From assembly GCF_963678635.1 (NCBI RefSeq), contig NC_087071.1:9657842-9721841 (forward strand): a DNA stretch of 64,000 bases. Reading direction: 5' to 3'. Both the position numbers and the translations under genes were made by a program. Under the pieces are notes generated by a model, which was not told the origin of the DNA, did not search any database, and saw nothing but the letters and a program-made list of their open reading frames with translations. Positions 40,445 through 50,760 of this stretch are shown here, in pieces. Source of the stretch: Symsagittifera roscoffensis. Taxonomy: Eukaryota > Xenacoelomorpha > Acoela > Convolutidae. Positions within the stretch are counted from its first letter, which is position 1; each line of letters begins with the position of its first letter.

Positions 40445-42951
40445 TTCCTTCCCAGCGTCGTGATCAGTCATCAAATAGCTCGGAGCGAGCACCCCACACG
40501 ATAGTGCCCGTGGGGACTGCGCATGGCAGAACCTATCAAAAGTCCCGCGTGGTAGATATCAGGAAGAATCTGATGACACGGCACCAGTTCGCGCAAGTAG
40601 CTGCGGAGCATCCTCGAGCCTGCCTGAATGACATGAGCTGGAACCCCGCTACGAGCGACCAGGTAATTCCCCCAGGGAGTCGCCACTTGATCATAGGAGA
40701 CAGTTTGGTGAGGGATCTGAATGAGATCTTCGTCTATGGTCAGACAACCACTTTGTCCTTTGGAGGAGCTTCAGTGGCTCAGGTCATCAAGATGATGGAA
40801 TTCCAAAGCGAGGATCACCTGGATACGCTGGTGATAATGCTAGGAACTAACGACGTCTCGAGAGCCCCAGTGACTCCCGAGTGCAAGTGGGAGCCTCTGC
40901 TGGTATGCCTCCTGAATGAACTGAAGGAGAAGTACAGGCCCAGGTTTGTGGTGCTGTGCACGATACCACAAAACCCGCTGATGGGCACCACAGTGGCAGA
41001 TTTCATGAACGGCAACGTGACACGGTGGAACGAAATGATCCGTAATCTGGTGAGAAACAACCCTGTCGAGTTGCGACTTCTGGATCTCGAAAACACGCTG
41101 CGCATGATTGATCATGTTGCGCTTACCAAAGATGGGATACATTTCAACACCCAACGAGGGAGACACTGGATGAATGATGTATTTCAGACGCAATTGAGAG
41201 AAATGGAGCAGGAGTCGAGGGCGACCAGTTCTCTGGCTCGGACCAGCTCAACGACCGGAGGAAGTAGAATAAGGGCAAGCGTGCCCGAATCCCTCGTCAA
41301 CCGCCTAGGGCCCTTGGCAATGGAGACGGCTGTAGCCGCACCCACCGCTCCGAGCTCAAACGTGAGAGAGAGGCTAGGGACTGCTCCTCCTCCCAGAACA
41401 CAACCGCTTGAAAGCCGACTCGGCAGATCAGTGGTTCAGAACAGAAATAACTCCCAGACCGTGTCTAGGAGGAACGATCTGCCCGCCACGGCAAACCCTG
41501 CTCCAGCAGCAGGATCGTCTACGAGCGCCGTGCCTGCGGAGGGAGTTGAACCAGGCAGCCTGCTGCTTTGGAATCGATCAGACCCTAGTCATTGGGGACA
41601 GTATAAGACGGACATGTCCACGAAGCTGAACATGAATACCCTGACGTGTCGGGAGGACGCGATGAGAATGATTGGCGGAGAAAGTCCCACGGTGTCGCGA
41701 TTGTATCGGATACCAGGCGTGGATTGGCTGCTAGCAGAGCAGGAGCAGTTCAGCTCTACGACTACGCTCCGACATGCAGACTTGAACGGGTTGCCTCAGG
41801 ACAATACCTTTGGACCTTTGAACACGCGATCCCTTACGGACGTCCGACAGAGAGCCCGGGAATTGACGCCACCTGCTCGAAGGGGCAAGTTTCAGACAGA
41901 GAACAAGCCCAATAACAAGCATCATAAGATGTACAGGCAGTTCGCTAAACCACCTGGTCAGACGCCTGGCGAGTATTCAAGGGACTATCCCCGAACGACC
42001 AAGGTAGATGGAGATGATCAGAGATATGGGAGACTGAAGGCCCCAATAGGCGACGGCCTGTTCGCAGCTTACGATCCCTTAGAGATGAAAGCTGCAAAGT
42101 ATCTGATCGTCGCCAGTTCCGATTATCTTTATACGCCCCGTTCTCTCTTTTGGCCCGACGTGATTTTCTTGACGGCACCTAAATTGGACTGGGGACAAGC
42201 AATCGGCATGATGATAAGTGTGCGAAGGGTGGTCAGTATGGAGCCGCAGGTAATAGTGGTTGCAGGCTCAAATGATCATCTGCAAAGCAGGGGCTTATTG
42301 TCACGTCTGACGGATGGGTCGATCCCGAGTAACGAGGTCATAGGGGAGGCGATAATGACATTGCTCTCGGCGATGGCTGAGGTAGAGGCAGCAGCAAAAC
42401 AACGCTTCACCCAAAATGTGGTGAAGGTGATCTTTGTATTGTCACCAGGGTACGCTGCATTACCAGAACCCCTTCAATTTGTATACACAATGGTCACAAC
42501 GATAGCAGAGGGGAGGTTCAATGTGATGATTCCTGCCCCGAACAGAGTAGTAGACCCGGACAATTACTACCCGTCCCGGTCTGAGCTTCCCGCCGTTTGG
42601 GCTGACATTTCGAATGCCATACAGGGGCTCAGAGATTGTAGCACAACTCGGTTGGTGCTAGATGAAGTTCTGGGGTTGGAGCTGTCCAACTTTGCCAGAT
42701 TGCTGAAACTAAGACCAGGGGTGGATGACGATCATCTGTTAGTACAACAGGTGGCTGATGATCTCTGGTTCAGACAGATGGATCATGCCGAGAATGAGCT
42801 GGGCATGACAGTCAGGAAGAACATGACAGCAGCCGAAGAAGATCTCATGGCAATGGCTTTGCGCACGAAGCCGCACAACAATATATGGTTGTACTTGTCA
42901 CCAAGGCTGTGCACCTTGGGTGAGGACGCGTTCGAGCACGCGCTGCAGTGA
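40240..42951 (+). CDS. ORF2, SGNH/GDSL-type hydrolase plus degenerate SGNH-like segment
   Basis: Frame open to 42951; genuine coding begins upstream of the first Met at 40384 (EAPQQTRLSASSQ, ARATMEEIKR). An SGNH hydrolase domain spans about 40680-41215. Block I is HLIIGDSLVRD with the nucleophile Ser codon at 40702. Block II is LSFGGAS. Block III is MLGTNDVS with Asn at 40849. Block V is KDGIHFN with Asp at 41131 and His at 41140. All catalytic positions are present. SGNH enzymes hydrolyse ester bonds of lipids, acetylated sugars and similar substrates; the substrate here is unknown. A Pro/Ser/Arg-rich linker follows. A second segment (about 42080-42630) repeats the pattern weakly: VASSDYLY, VVVAGSND-like (VIVVAGSNDHL) and DNYYPSRSEL, with no GDS. 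No signal peptide was seen. The frame ends by a shift at about 42945. Confidence 0.82.
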   Translation, partial: RATAQELCVSREPEAPQQTRLSASSQRFTIPDPSDTYLAPQFQESFNQVARATMEEIKRTTGRTLGRIVPSQRRDQSSNSSERAPHTIVPVGTAHGRTYQKSRVVDIRKNLMTRHQFAQVAAEHPRACLNDMSWNPATSDQVIPPGSRHLIIGDSLVRDLNEIFVYGQTTTLSFGGASVAQVIKMMEFQSEDHLDTLVIMLGTNDVSRAPVTPECKWEPLLVCLLNELKEKYRPRFVVLCTIPQNPLMGTTVADFMNGNVTRWNEMIRNLVRNNPVELRLLDLENTLRMIDHVALTKDGIHFNTQRGRHWMNDVFQTQLREMEQESRATSSLARTSSTTGGSRIRASVPESLVNRLGPLAMETAVAAPTAPSSNVRERLGTAPPPRTQPLESRLGRSVVQNRNNSQTVSRRNDLPATANPAPAAGSSTSAVPAEGVEPGSLLLWNRSDPSHWGQYKTDMSTKLNMNTLTCREDAMRMIGGESPTVSRLYRIPGVDWLLAEQEQFSSTTTLRHADLNGLPQDNTFGPLNTRSLTDVRQRARELTPPARRGKFQTENKPNNKHHKMYRQFAKPPGQTPGEYSRDYPRTTKVDGDDQRYGRLKAPIGDGLFAAYDPLEMKAAKYLIVASSDYLYTPRSLFWPDVIFLTAPKLDWGQAIGMMISVRRVVSMEPQVIVVAGSNDHLQSRGLLSRLTDGSIPSNEVIGEAIMTLLSAMAEVEAAAKQRFTQNVVKVIFVLSPGYAALPEPLQFVYTMVTTIAEGRFNVMIPAPNRVVDPDNYYPSRSELPAVWADISNAIQGLRDCSTTRLVLDEVLGLELSNFARLLKLRPGVDDDHLLVQQVADDLWFRQMDHAENELGMTVRKNMTAAEEDLMAMALRTKPHNNIWLYLSPRLCTLGEDAFEHALQ

Positions 42952-43574
42952 TAAAGGAGATACACGTGTACCTGAAGAACCTGTTTGATGCCCGGGAGTT
43001 AACTGGGGGCATGATGTTGAAACTAATGCAGGACGTAAACACGATGTCACTGGACAAGTTCCAAGCTGACGTGCTAGCCACGAGGGCACAGTACGAACGA
43101 TCGGATGCTATCTTGGGAGGAATGGGAGTGGGGTGGACGCCATCCTTCCTGTCGACGTGCTATCCTAGGGCATCCCGGAACTTGATGGCGAGTTTTGTCA
43201 GAGACATCAGGAAGTTATCGATTGGCCTGGTATTAGCCTTATACGTGACATTTGGTCACGAAAATTTCGTGAAGGGGCCGGCGAATCTCTTCACCCAAGC
43301 GTTAGCAGATTTGAGATTGGATGGACTCCTGACTCTGATTGCCATGACCTACGGTCGACTGGGTGATTTGCTTGTGCTGTTACGTTACCCTGAACAACTA
43401 CAGGGACCCAGTCGTGAGTTCAATGCACAGTTGGAAACCGCCTCGCTCAAGAAGATGACTGGAGGACTCTCCTGCTTCAATACCTCTTACAACAGAAGAG
43501 AAGCGTCACGGGAGAAGACAAGGTGGCGACGGATGCGGGCGAGTCTAAGCAGTATTGTGGCATGCCCTTACTGA
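42948..43574 (+). pseudogene. ORF2, third part, unrecognised
   Basis: Continues ORF2 in a new frame (IKEIHVYLKNLFDARELTGG), overlapping the previous frame by 4 nt, which marks a frameshift mutation near 42945. It is mainly alpha-helical in composition, with several Leu-rich amphipathic stretches (RDIRKLSIGLVLALYVTFGH). From about 43475 the true frame is the one of the next entry; the Arg-rich last roughly 30 residues are off-frame. No family recognised. Confidence 0.6.
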
Positions 43575-46500
43575 CGGACTTGGCTGTCATGATGCGGATT
43601 GATCCGTTGGCTCTGGTCCACGGACTGCGGGAATTCGTCACAGTGGTGTATGGACCGGTGATGTCTTTTGCGTTCCCGGATGTACAAGTTAAGGCATACA
43701 GGAATTCGGTGTTGTACGTCAACCTGGTCTCAGTCGTGGACCGTTCCGTGCTGAACTGGGTAGAACAGAGTGAGTTGAGAGGGCTGGCCAGTGACGATAG
43801 GCTGCTCGGATGAATAGCGGAGCCAGGTTGTATGTTGATGGATTTCAACAACCACTTCAAATGCCGAATGGGCCGTGAGGAACTTTCTCATATCCAGTTC
43901 AACCCGAAGCTTTGGAACTTAAGACCAGTAGTAAAGGATACGGGAGCGGCTATGGGAGTGCCATTCTTACCAGAGGCCTATGCACACGCCAAAGAGAACC
44001 AGCAAGCGTGGCTTTCTGGGTCCAGGCCGCTGCCGGACCAATGCCCTCGATATCCACCGATAAGGAGGATGTTGTTGGGAGTCACATCTCCGATCATTGT
44101 CCATTGCATCGGAGCAGCTCGCGACGCAGAGAAGAGAATGTTGAAGTGGAGTGAAGGGATGGAGCCGCGCTTCATCGGCTGGAATGTGGCAGCCGCGCAC
44201 ACGTTCGACTTCTCATTTCCTGATGCTTGGAGTAGGAAAAAGATCAAGGCACTACCTTCCCGGAGACCAGGGGTCTCGGCCGAAATGTGGAACGAAGTGT
44301 ATTCTCCCACGGATGACTTATCAAGACTGAAGTGGTCAGGAGAAGTGAAAGTGGTGATGATGGAAGTGGCAAAGGAGAGCAGAGGGGGCTCATATATAAC
44401 GATAGAGGACCTAGCACCACATGGCGAGGAGTCTGTAGAATTCCTGGTGAATGATGAGTTGTTTTATCATGCAGGAGACATGACCGTACCGGCTCGGCCG
44501 GACTCAGGCACTGACTCACGACAAGGACCTTCAGGACCCAGGCCGAAACCTGATGCAGGTGATGATGATTTGATGGATCAGGACGATGACGATAACGAAA
44601 TCGAGGGAAAGACGGGAAAACCGGGTGAGACAGATCTGGGAGCGTTAGAGAGAGACTTGCTAGAATACCGGTTTAGTGAAGACGACGATGGGGAAGTCGA
44701 TGGGAGTCTATTGCTAATGACGCCATCGTCTTTCATGTCACCTACAAAGGAGGCGTCGGCCGACTTATCCCCGATAGACCCAATAAGCCAGGCGAGAGAG
44801 TGCCGAAGCAGGGATCCGCAGAGATTGCTCCATGAGTCACCATGGAGGAGAAAAATTGAAGAATCAATGAGGGTATCCTTCCTGAGCACGTTGCCGGAAG
44901 AGGAATGGGAGAGATATCAAAGTGAGCTAGAAGGCAAGACAGGGACAACCTGGAGCCGAGTGAATTTCATGGAAAGATCATGGGACGTGATAAGGCGATA
45001 TGGGACGCAGTCCATATTGAAGGTGGGATTGAACCAACCCATCATGCGTGAGGTCCTGGAAAAAATAGTGAACTCCATGGAGTCGGATGTTCTGACCGAG
45101 TCAGTAACAGAAGACAGTGCCGATGATCAGCAGGTTACAAAGAAATTACCTGTTAGACGAGCCAGGAAGGGGCTGAAGCGACTAGAAGGGAAAACAGGAA
45201 GTCGAGCCATGAACCCGAGAGTGGTGAAGTCGAGAGCCAGCGCAGTGGTGACCTCTTTAACGAGCGCAGGTCGTTCAGGCGAGAGCGGGCAAGGAGATAG
45301 TGCAACGCTGACAGGGGGAGAAAAAGAGAATCTGATACCCCCTATGCTCTTGGCAGGTCTGACCACGACTGCCGTAAGATCAAAGAAAACAGCACGAACC
45401 CTGGCAGACACAAAATTAGAGATGGAGATCATCAGTCAATGTGGATCTGGAGGACTTGAAGATTACAGGCCCTCGCGGACCAACATAGCTAAGTTGAAGC
45501 TGGAAGGACAACTCGACGTGGTCGAGTACAGTCGAGTCACTGTGCCGGAATCAGTCCACATGGGAGATCCAGCAGGAGGTTATGTGGAGATGTTGAAAGC
45601 GAGAAACTCGGCGAGAAGGCACCTGATGGCTTGGAGCGAGAGGCGAGCCATGCAGGAATATCTGAAAGAGCTTACGGAGAATTCAAACTTAAATCGGAAA
45701 GAATACGGCAGGGTAATGTCCTCTGAAGCGCACGAAATTGGATTGGAAAAGCTACTAGAAATCTCCTGGAGGGCGGCCCTCCAGAGATACTTCGACGAGT
45801 CGATGCATGCACCTGCTACGGTGGCAGCATACCTGGCTCATCCTTGCATGAGAACTGATCTGCAAGTACGGTTGGCTTGGTGCTTGATGGGCATCAAGAG
45901 GGCGGAGTATGAAGCCAGTAATGATTCGAAATCACGGGAACAGGAGCTGGAGTTGATGGAAGCTCTGCGGGCGTTGATTTCGAAAGACGATTCTGCGATA
46001 GCATGGGCTAAGCGTAAGGATGCCCTTTGCTTTGTCAGGTTCGTGGTGGATCGTATCCCCACTCCTGTTTTGGGAGAATGTATAAAGATCATTCGGCAAA
46101 AGGGAGTTGATTGCGAAAGGAACTTCCTTAGGGCACTCCTGGAACTGTATCAGGACATGCCGTTGACTGTACCAAGCAAGGAGTCGAATGACATGGAGAG
46201 CTATCGCAAGTTGGAAGAAGTGAGAAGATATTCCAACAAAGAATTGAAAGTAAGCCGGGAGTTGATTGAAGCAGTCAAAGGACAAAAAGAGTTTGCAACA
46301 CTAGGGAAACTGAAGTCGTTCCAATATGTGTCTGGCATACCGGGGATGGCGTATAATCCCTTCGTGAATGAAGAAGCCAGGGAAGCGTACTTCGACTATG
46401 AGCAAGTCATAGTACTCGATTTCTGGGTTGAACGTATTAAAGAGACTGGGATGCTGATGGTGGAACAACCCAAGCTGGGAATTATCTTGGAAGAACGAGT

Positions 46501-46867
46501 GGTCGAACCCTCGGTTCCCGAGCTAAAGGGGCAAGTGAGTTTTGATTGTGGTTCTTGGGACGGTCCCTTGAAAACCAGTCTAGTGACGATGTGGGAACTC
46601 ATGAAGCCTTCTTGGTGCCCTCATCCTAACGCCGGTTTAATCTGGGACATGACGGCGGATATCACGTTAGACCTAGATGATGACGCGAGTTTGCATGATC
46701 TGGCCATGATACATCATCTGCTGGCCATGAGATTGACGAAGCGGAAGAGCAACCCATCCACGGAGCTGTCCGAGGAAGGTCCATCGAGTAATTGGTTGAA
46801 GCAAGGCACATGCTTGGCTCAACACAGTGGGATGTTTGTAACCTGGGACACTGCTTGGTTACGCTGA
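43480..46867 (+). pseudogene. ORF2, fourth part, large unrecognised region with one nonsense codon
   Basis: One frame from about 43480 to 46867, interrupted only by TGA at 43811-43813; coding resumes at once (IAEPGCMLMDFNNHFKC) with no need of a new start. About 1,120 codons. The first roughly 330 residues look folded. An acidic, low-complexity stretch follows (DAGDDDLMDQDDDDNEIEGK). Then a mixed region carries the pentapeptide EGKTG three times (near 44603, 44930 and 45184) and basic RRARKGLKR. The last 450 residues are helix-rich. There are no transmembrane segments, no nuclease or polymerase motifs and no envelope-like features. It could be a structural or nucleic-acid-binding protein, but this is a guess. 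Frame is lost between about 46790 and 46860. Confidence 0.65.
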
Positions 46868-48036
46868 GTGAGCAGCATCGGCAACTGGTACGATTGTACG
46901 GAAGATTGAGCATGTCAGATAAGAGTGGTATGGAGTTGGTCGCGGACTGTCATGGGGTGACGGATGTAAATTTGATCACAGCCTTGGGATTTTGTAGCAT
47001 GACGAGTTCGATAGAATCGCTTGAGCGCCTGGAGCGTGCCCATGAGCTAGTGACGTCCCTCAGCGTGGAAGTCCCGAAGAGATCTGAAGGCGAGTTGCAA
47101 GACGTAGTGGGTGAAGAGTTTCTGAGATTAAACGAAGGCAATGTGAGTGAGTTCCAGAAACAGAAAGCGAGTGGAGCCTTACCCACTGAATTCTCCACCA
47201 TAAAAGAGAAAGACGACTTACATAGAATTCTGATGGAGGTGGAACCGTTGCTGGGAGCCTCAGGGTATCGGACCCGAAGGAACATAGTGAGAACCCATGG
47301 GGAGTATCCTTGCCACTGCTTGGCGCAGACGTTGTGGTACCCCAAACGCGGGAATCTAATGCTAGTATGGGACGCGGAGGAGTTGTACTCTACGGGGTTG
47401 CCCGATCAGAATCAACAGGTATCAATCGTGGTGGTTAGTGCCATGCGGGCAGTGAGATGGCTGGAGGCTAACGCAGACACAAGTGAACAGGAGACGGCCG
47501 TGCCGACTCCTGAGCAGCTGAGCAACGTGAAGATGAGTCGTGAATTGGATCTTTTCAGAACCACCTGCATGGTTCTGAGGATACCTAAAGCCATTGAAAG
47601 AATATGGTCAAGGCAAAGATTGATGCCTTGGTTCCGTGCAGTGATGACATCATGGATTTATGAACGCGCGAAGCGTCACATGTCGAGGAACACGGAAGCC
47701 TATCAATCTTTCCAGCTAGATATAGGACCAGGAGCCTATAAGAGAGCATTCTTGACGCACAGAAACGCGGTCACCACGGCGGTGAAGCGAGTAGCTGGAG
47801 CGCCTTGTGTAACTGAAGATGAGAAGAAAGAGGTCTTAAGAGCTTACCTAGAACGAAACGTGAGCCTATGTCTTCACAACAGCTTTTGCAGGAACCGGGA
47901 GCTGAAGGTGAATGTGGACTTGCTACCTTGTTGCAAACCGAGGCTGTTGGAGCAGGAGAGTTGGGGCACGGCCCGCAACTCTATGGACATGTTGGAGAAA
48001 GTTCTGGAAGACAGTGACGATGAACATCAGGATTGA
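46792..48036 (+). CDS. ORF2 C-terminus, unrecognised
   Basis: 414 codons; genuine coding begins near 46820-46860 (LVTLSEQHRQLVRLYGRLSM) and runs to TGA at 48034-48036, ending with the acidic tail EKVLEDSDDEHQD. Helix-rich, with Cys residues near the end (SLCLHNSFCRNREL, LLPCCKPR). The first 20 or so residues after the listed Met overlap the previous frame and are off-frame. It lies directly upstream of the 3' untranslated region. No family recognised. Confidence 0.65.
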   Translation: MVEARHMLGSTQWDVCNLGHCLVTLSEQHRQLVRLYGRLSMSDKSGMELVADCHGVTDVNLITALGFCSMTSSIESLERLERAHELVTSLSVEVPKRSEGELQDVVGEEFLRLNEGNVSEFQKQKASGALPTEFSTIKEKDDLHRILMEVEPLLGASGYRTRRNIVRTHGEYPCHCLAQTLWYPKRGNLMLVWDAEELYSTGLPDQNQQVSIVVVSAMRAVRWLEANADTSEQETAVPTPEQLSNVKMSRELDLFRTTCMVLRIPKAIERIWSRQRLMPWFRAVMTSWIYERAKRHMSRNTEAYQSFQLDIGPGAYKRAFLTHRNAVTTAVKRVAGAPCVTEDEKKEVLRAYLERNVSLCLHNSFCRNRELKVNVDLLPCCKPRLLEQESWGTARNSMDMLEKVLEDSDDEHQD

Positions 48037-48827
48037 GAAGCGATGGAATGAAGATGATGAACGAAGAGAACAAGTGAAGACGTGAGCAAGAAAGGAAGAG
48101 AAGGGAAAAAACTTGATTGTCTTTGTGTGTTAAAACTAGAACCAATCAGCCAAGTTTTGATTATTGAACTTGTGAAACTTTTTGTTTTGATCTAGTTTGG
48201 TCAGACCAAACTATAATGTTGCAATTGTTAAAAATGTTGAAATTGTTGATTTTAGTTATGACTATTTATGTATGTATATGAGGAACCTAGGTGAGTATAT
48301 TTACCTATTTAAACACGACTGAAGTTTTTAACCTGTGTAAGACACAAATTCACTGTGTGGCGACATGGTAAGTTTGAGTAAACTCGCTCGAGAAGGGTGG
48401 GTAACTCAATAACTTTCCTAGCCCTAGCCACAGAGTTTCTTAGTTTTAATATTGAAAGGACCGCATAAATGACTGATTATACTTGGTTAGTGAAGTTAAG
48501 TTAAATTTAACGGGTGCGTGGCCGTGCCACGTCCCACTTTTTAATCACAAAGAGCGAAAAGAAGTTTTATGGCAAGATGACGTAAGTGGTCAGAAAAGAA
48601 ATTTTATCTAGGACACTCCTCATGGTGCAAATTTTGTGAAAATGTTGAAAGGCAGTGAGATGTAGTACGATGCCATTTGTGAACACGTAGTGAGTTGAGG
48701 TGGGGTAGATAAATTTCATTTTCTTATGCGATTTGTAAGATTGATTACAGAAAACTGGATAACTACTTGACGATAACCCGGTGTTATGCGATCAATAGGG
48801 ACATTGATGGGGACTGTCCGGGGAGTA
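48037..48827 (+). other. 3' untranslated region of the element with purine-rich tract
   Basis: About 790 bases without a supported frame. It contains a 21-nt palindrome (48193-48213). Directly before the 3' LTR, GATGGGGACTGTCCGGGGAGTA (about 48806-48827) is G-rich and mostly purine, in the position of the plus-strand primer (polypurine tract), although interrupted by CTGTCC. Confidence 0.6.
48193..48213. repeat. 21-nt palindrome
   Basis: TAGTTTGGTC, a single A, then GACCAAACTA: a perfect 10-bp inverted repeat. It lies 157 bases after the ORF2 stop and could act as an RNA stem or a transcription-related element. Confidence 0.85.
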
Positions 48828-49711
48828 TGTGCCATTCTGCCAGATGGCACAGCGCAACCTTCCGACGAAGCACGAATCAGAGAGAAAAGGCCTTAACAGC
48901 TAAAAAGTGCTTGAAAGGAGGGTCAGAATATTCTGGAATATTTATTTTTAAAATTTCGATTTTCAAGTTGATATTTCTCAGAAATACGAAAAACGGCCAT
49001 TTTGAGCCAAAAAGTGACGAAAATCAGAACAACGACAGATATTGTGAAAAACAGTCGTACAAGAGACGGAAAATACGAAGCCTCTTATCGTGGCAACAAC
49101 GCACGATAAGACCCTTATCAGCAGATATTAGTGGAGAAGGAAGCTTCAGTGGGGGAAGAGATATACCACGGAACCCTGCCGGGACGCAAATTAGGAGAGA
49201 TAAGAGCGTTATCGCTGGAATATCACGGGAGCGGAGGCTTGGTCCCCCAGAGACTGTTTATGTGAAGGGACTGTATAGAACTAACTTTATAGCTACTTGG
49301 ATGTCGTGAAACTTTAAATTAACACCGGTGTAACTTGATATTTTGGAATATGAGTAGCTAGAAAGAGGAAAGGGTCAATCCATCTCCAATGGATTTAATA
49401 TAGAACTGTCACACAAAAACATATTAAAAATAGGTTGTTTGAGCCGTGTTTTTAATGACAATCACGTAGTCTGAGGATCCGAGACTCATTTATGTGGTTG
49501 TGTTCGCATGTAAACGAAAGCTGATCAAAAGTCGTTTGACTGATGGCCTAAAAATGATAACTTTTTACTTTGCCCTAGACAGACCAGAAAATCAACTGGC
49601 AAGGTCGAGACGGTGAAAAGCGAGTAGGATTAAGGTAACTGACGCCTGCCAGTCGTTAATAGGTACTTTTCCTACGCTCCGTCGCTGTGTAGTATTTGGG
49701 CGAATGTTACA
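48828..49711 (+). repeat. 3' LTR
   Basis: 884 bp, starts TGTGCCATTC and ends GAATGTTACA, with the same terminal hairpin as the 5' LTR. Differences from the 5' LTR are mostly single substitutions spread along the length. The 3' flank begins ATGAGTCCACTC, the natural continuation of the host repeat. Confidence 0.95.
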
Positions 49712-50264
49712 ATGAGTCCACTCTTGTAATTAAAAACAATGTCCATAAATGTGGCAAAACACTTTTTATCAAGTATGCTATCCAGGTTCTTAACTCTCCA
49801 ATTAAAATACTTTTGATAGAGACACTTTTCTTGCTAAAATACAATTTTTCTATGAAAACAAGCAAATACAGCTTCTATTTTGAGCAGTTTTTTTGAAAAA
49901 TTTAAAATTTTTCAAATGTTCTGCCTTACAAAATCCAACAAATTGCATTGTTTTTCCCGTTACTTAGCATCTAATTTGTTTTGATTTAACCAAATTATGG
50001 CAAAATTATTGAAAACAACCAATGAAATAAAGAAATTTGAAAACAAAAATGTTAAGTTTTTCAACAAAAATACACTATTGTTTGTTTTACAGTCCAAATA
50101 AAAAAAATTTTGAAAGAAAACAGCATTTGAACAATTTCTTCAGTAGGTTTTGAAAATTTTTTTGGAAAACAAAGTGATATTTTGTTCATGTTCTAAGTCA
50201 ACCTCGATTAAATTGTATGTTTTGTCACAGTTTTACTCTCTGATTCAAACTCAAGATGCTTACT

Positions 50265-50760
50265 TCAGTGCGGAAAAATAGTTTTGAACCAAAAAAATGT
50301 TACAATGATCTTGCATAAAGTATAGTTGACATAGGAAACTTGCTTCAGGTCTGCATTGTCTTTTGCAGTGAAGAGCTGAAACTGAACATAGGGTGGTTTG
50401 TTCACACTGTACTTCTTGATTGTGACACACACCCTCCTCATCTTGTACGTTGCAATGTCATACATCGCATGACAATTCGCAACTACCTGCCCCATGGTTG
50501 AGTCTTTGTCAGAATAGAGTTCAATATAGGAACAAGTCCAAGGTTTTAAGCATTGTGAATGAGAGTATTCCATATTGCTGATATCAGTTCTCCTTTTTAT
50601 TTGACATGATAGACTTGCTGGGGTTTTTCGAGTAGTCCCAACTCACTTTTCTTGAATAGTTGGAAGCAAGGTTCAAAATAATCTTACCCTTTGTTTGATT
50701 TTTGGAGCAAGGAAATCTCCCAACTCTTGTTTGATTCTTGAAGTTTCAATTCAACTGGGA
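50265..50760 (-). pseudogene. Exon-like minus-strand remnant, unrecognised (Q2)
   Basis: Counterpart of 20896-21480. The open frame is 102 codons here (50573-50265) because a stop present in Q1 reads as Leu. Residue changes against Q1 (E to G, V to M, K to M) look unconstrained. The upstream patch with the GTAAG-type donor is present, but its donor reads GTAAGATT here. Confidence 0.35.

Larger units (their letters stand above)
26176..49711 (+). mobile_element. Giant Ty3/Gypsy-type LTR retroelement, 23.5 kb
   Basis: Two direct LTRs (26176-27058; 48828-49711) with TG...CA ends enclose 21.8 kb. Internal order: long leader, Gag, aspartic protease, RT, RNase H, integrase, macro domain, structured spacer, second long frame with SGNH hydrolase, 3' region, purine tract. 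Ty3/Gypsy elements are usually 5-10 kb, so the size is exceptional, and the extra length is mostly coding and not nested insertions. The domain order PR-RT-RH-IN and the residues (YVDD, DTGA, D-D-35-E) place it in Ty3/Gypsy. Nothing resembles an envelope: no signal peptide or membrane-spanning segment was seen in the second frame. LTR divergence of about 1.8% indicates a fairly recent insertion, but frameshifts and stops show that this copy is inactive. The uninterrupted paralogous site at about 20390 supports the boundaries. Confidence 0.93.

Noticed and set aside
40471-47594. Minus-strand open frames over ORF2
   Set aside because: Shadows of the real plus-strand frame.
39521-48036. Envelope gene in the second frame
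   Set aside because: No signal peptide, no hydrophobic membrane-spanning segment and no furin-like site in a suitable position were seen; the recognised domain is an SGNH hydrolase.
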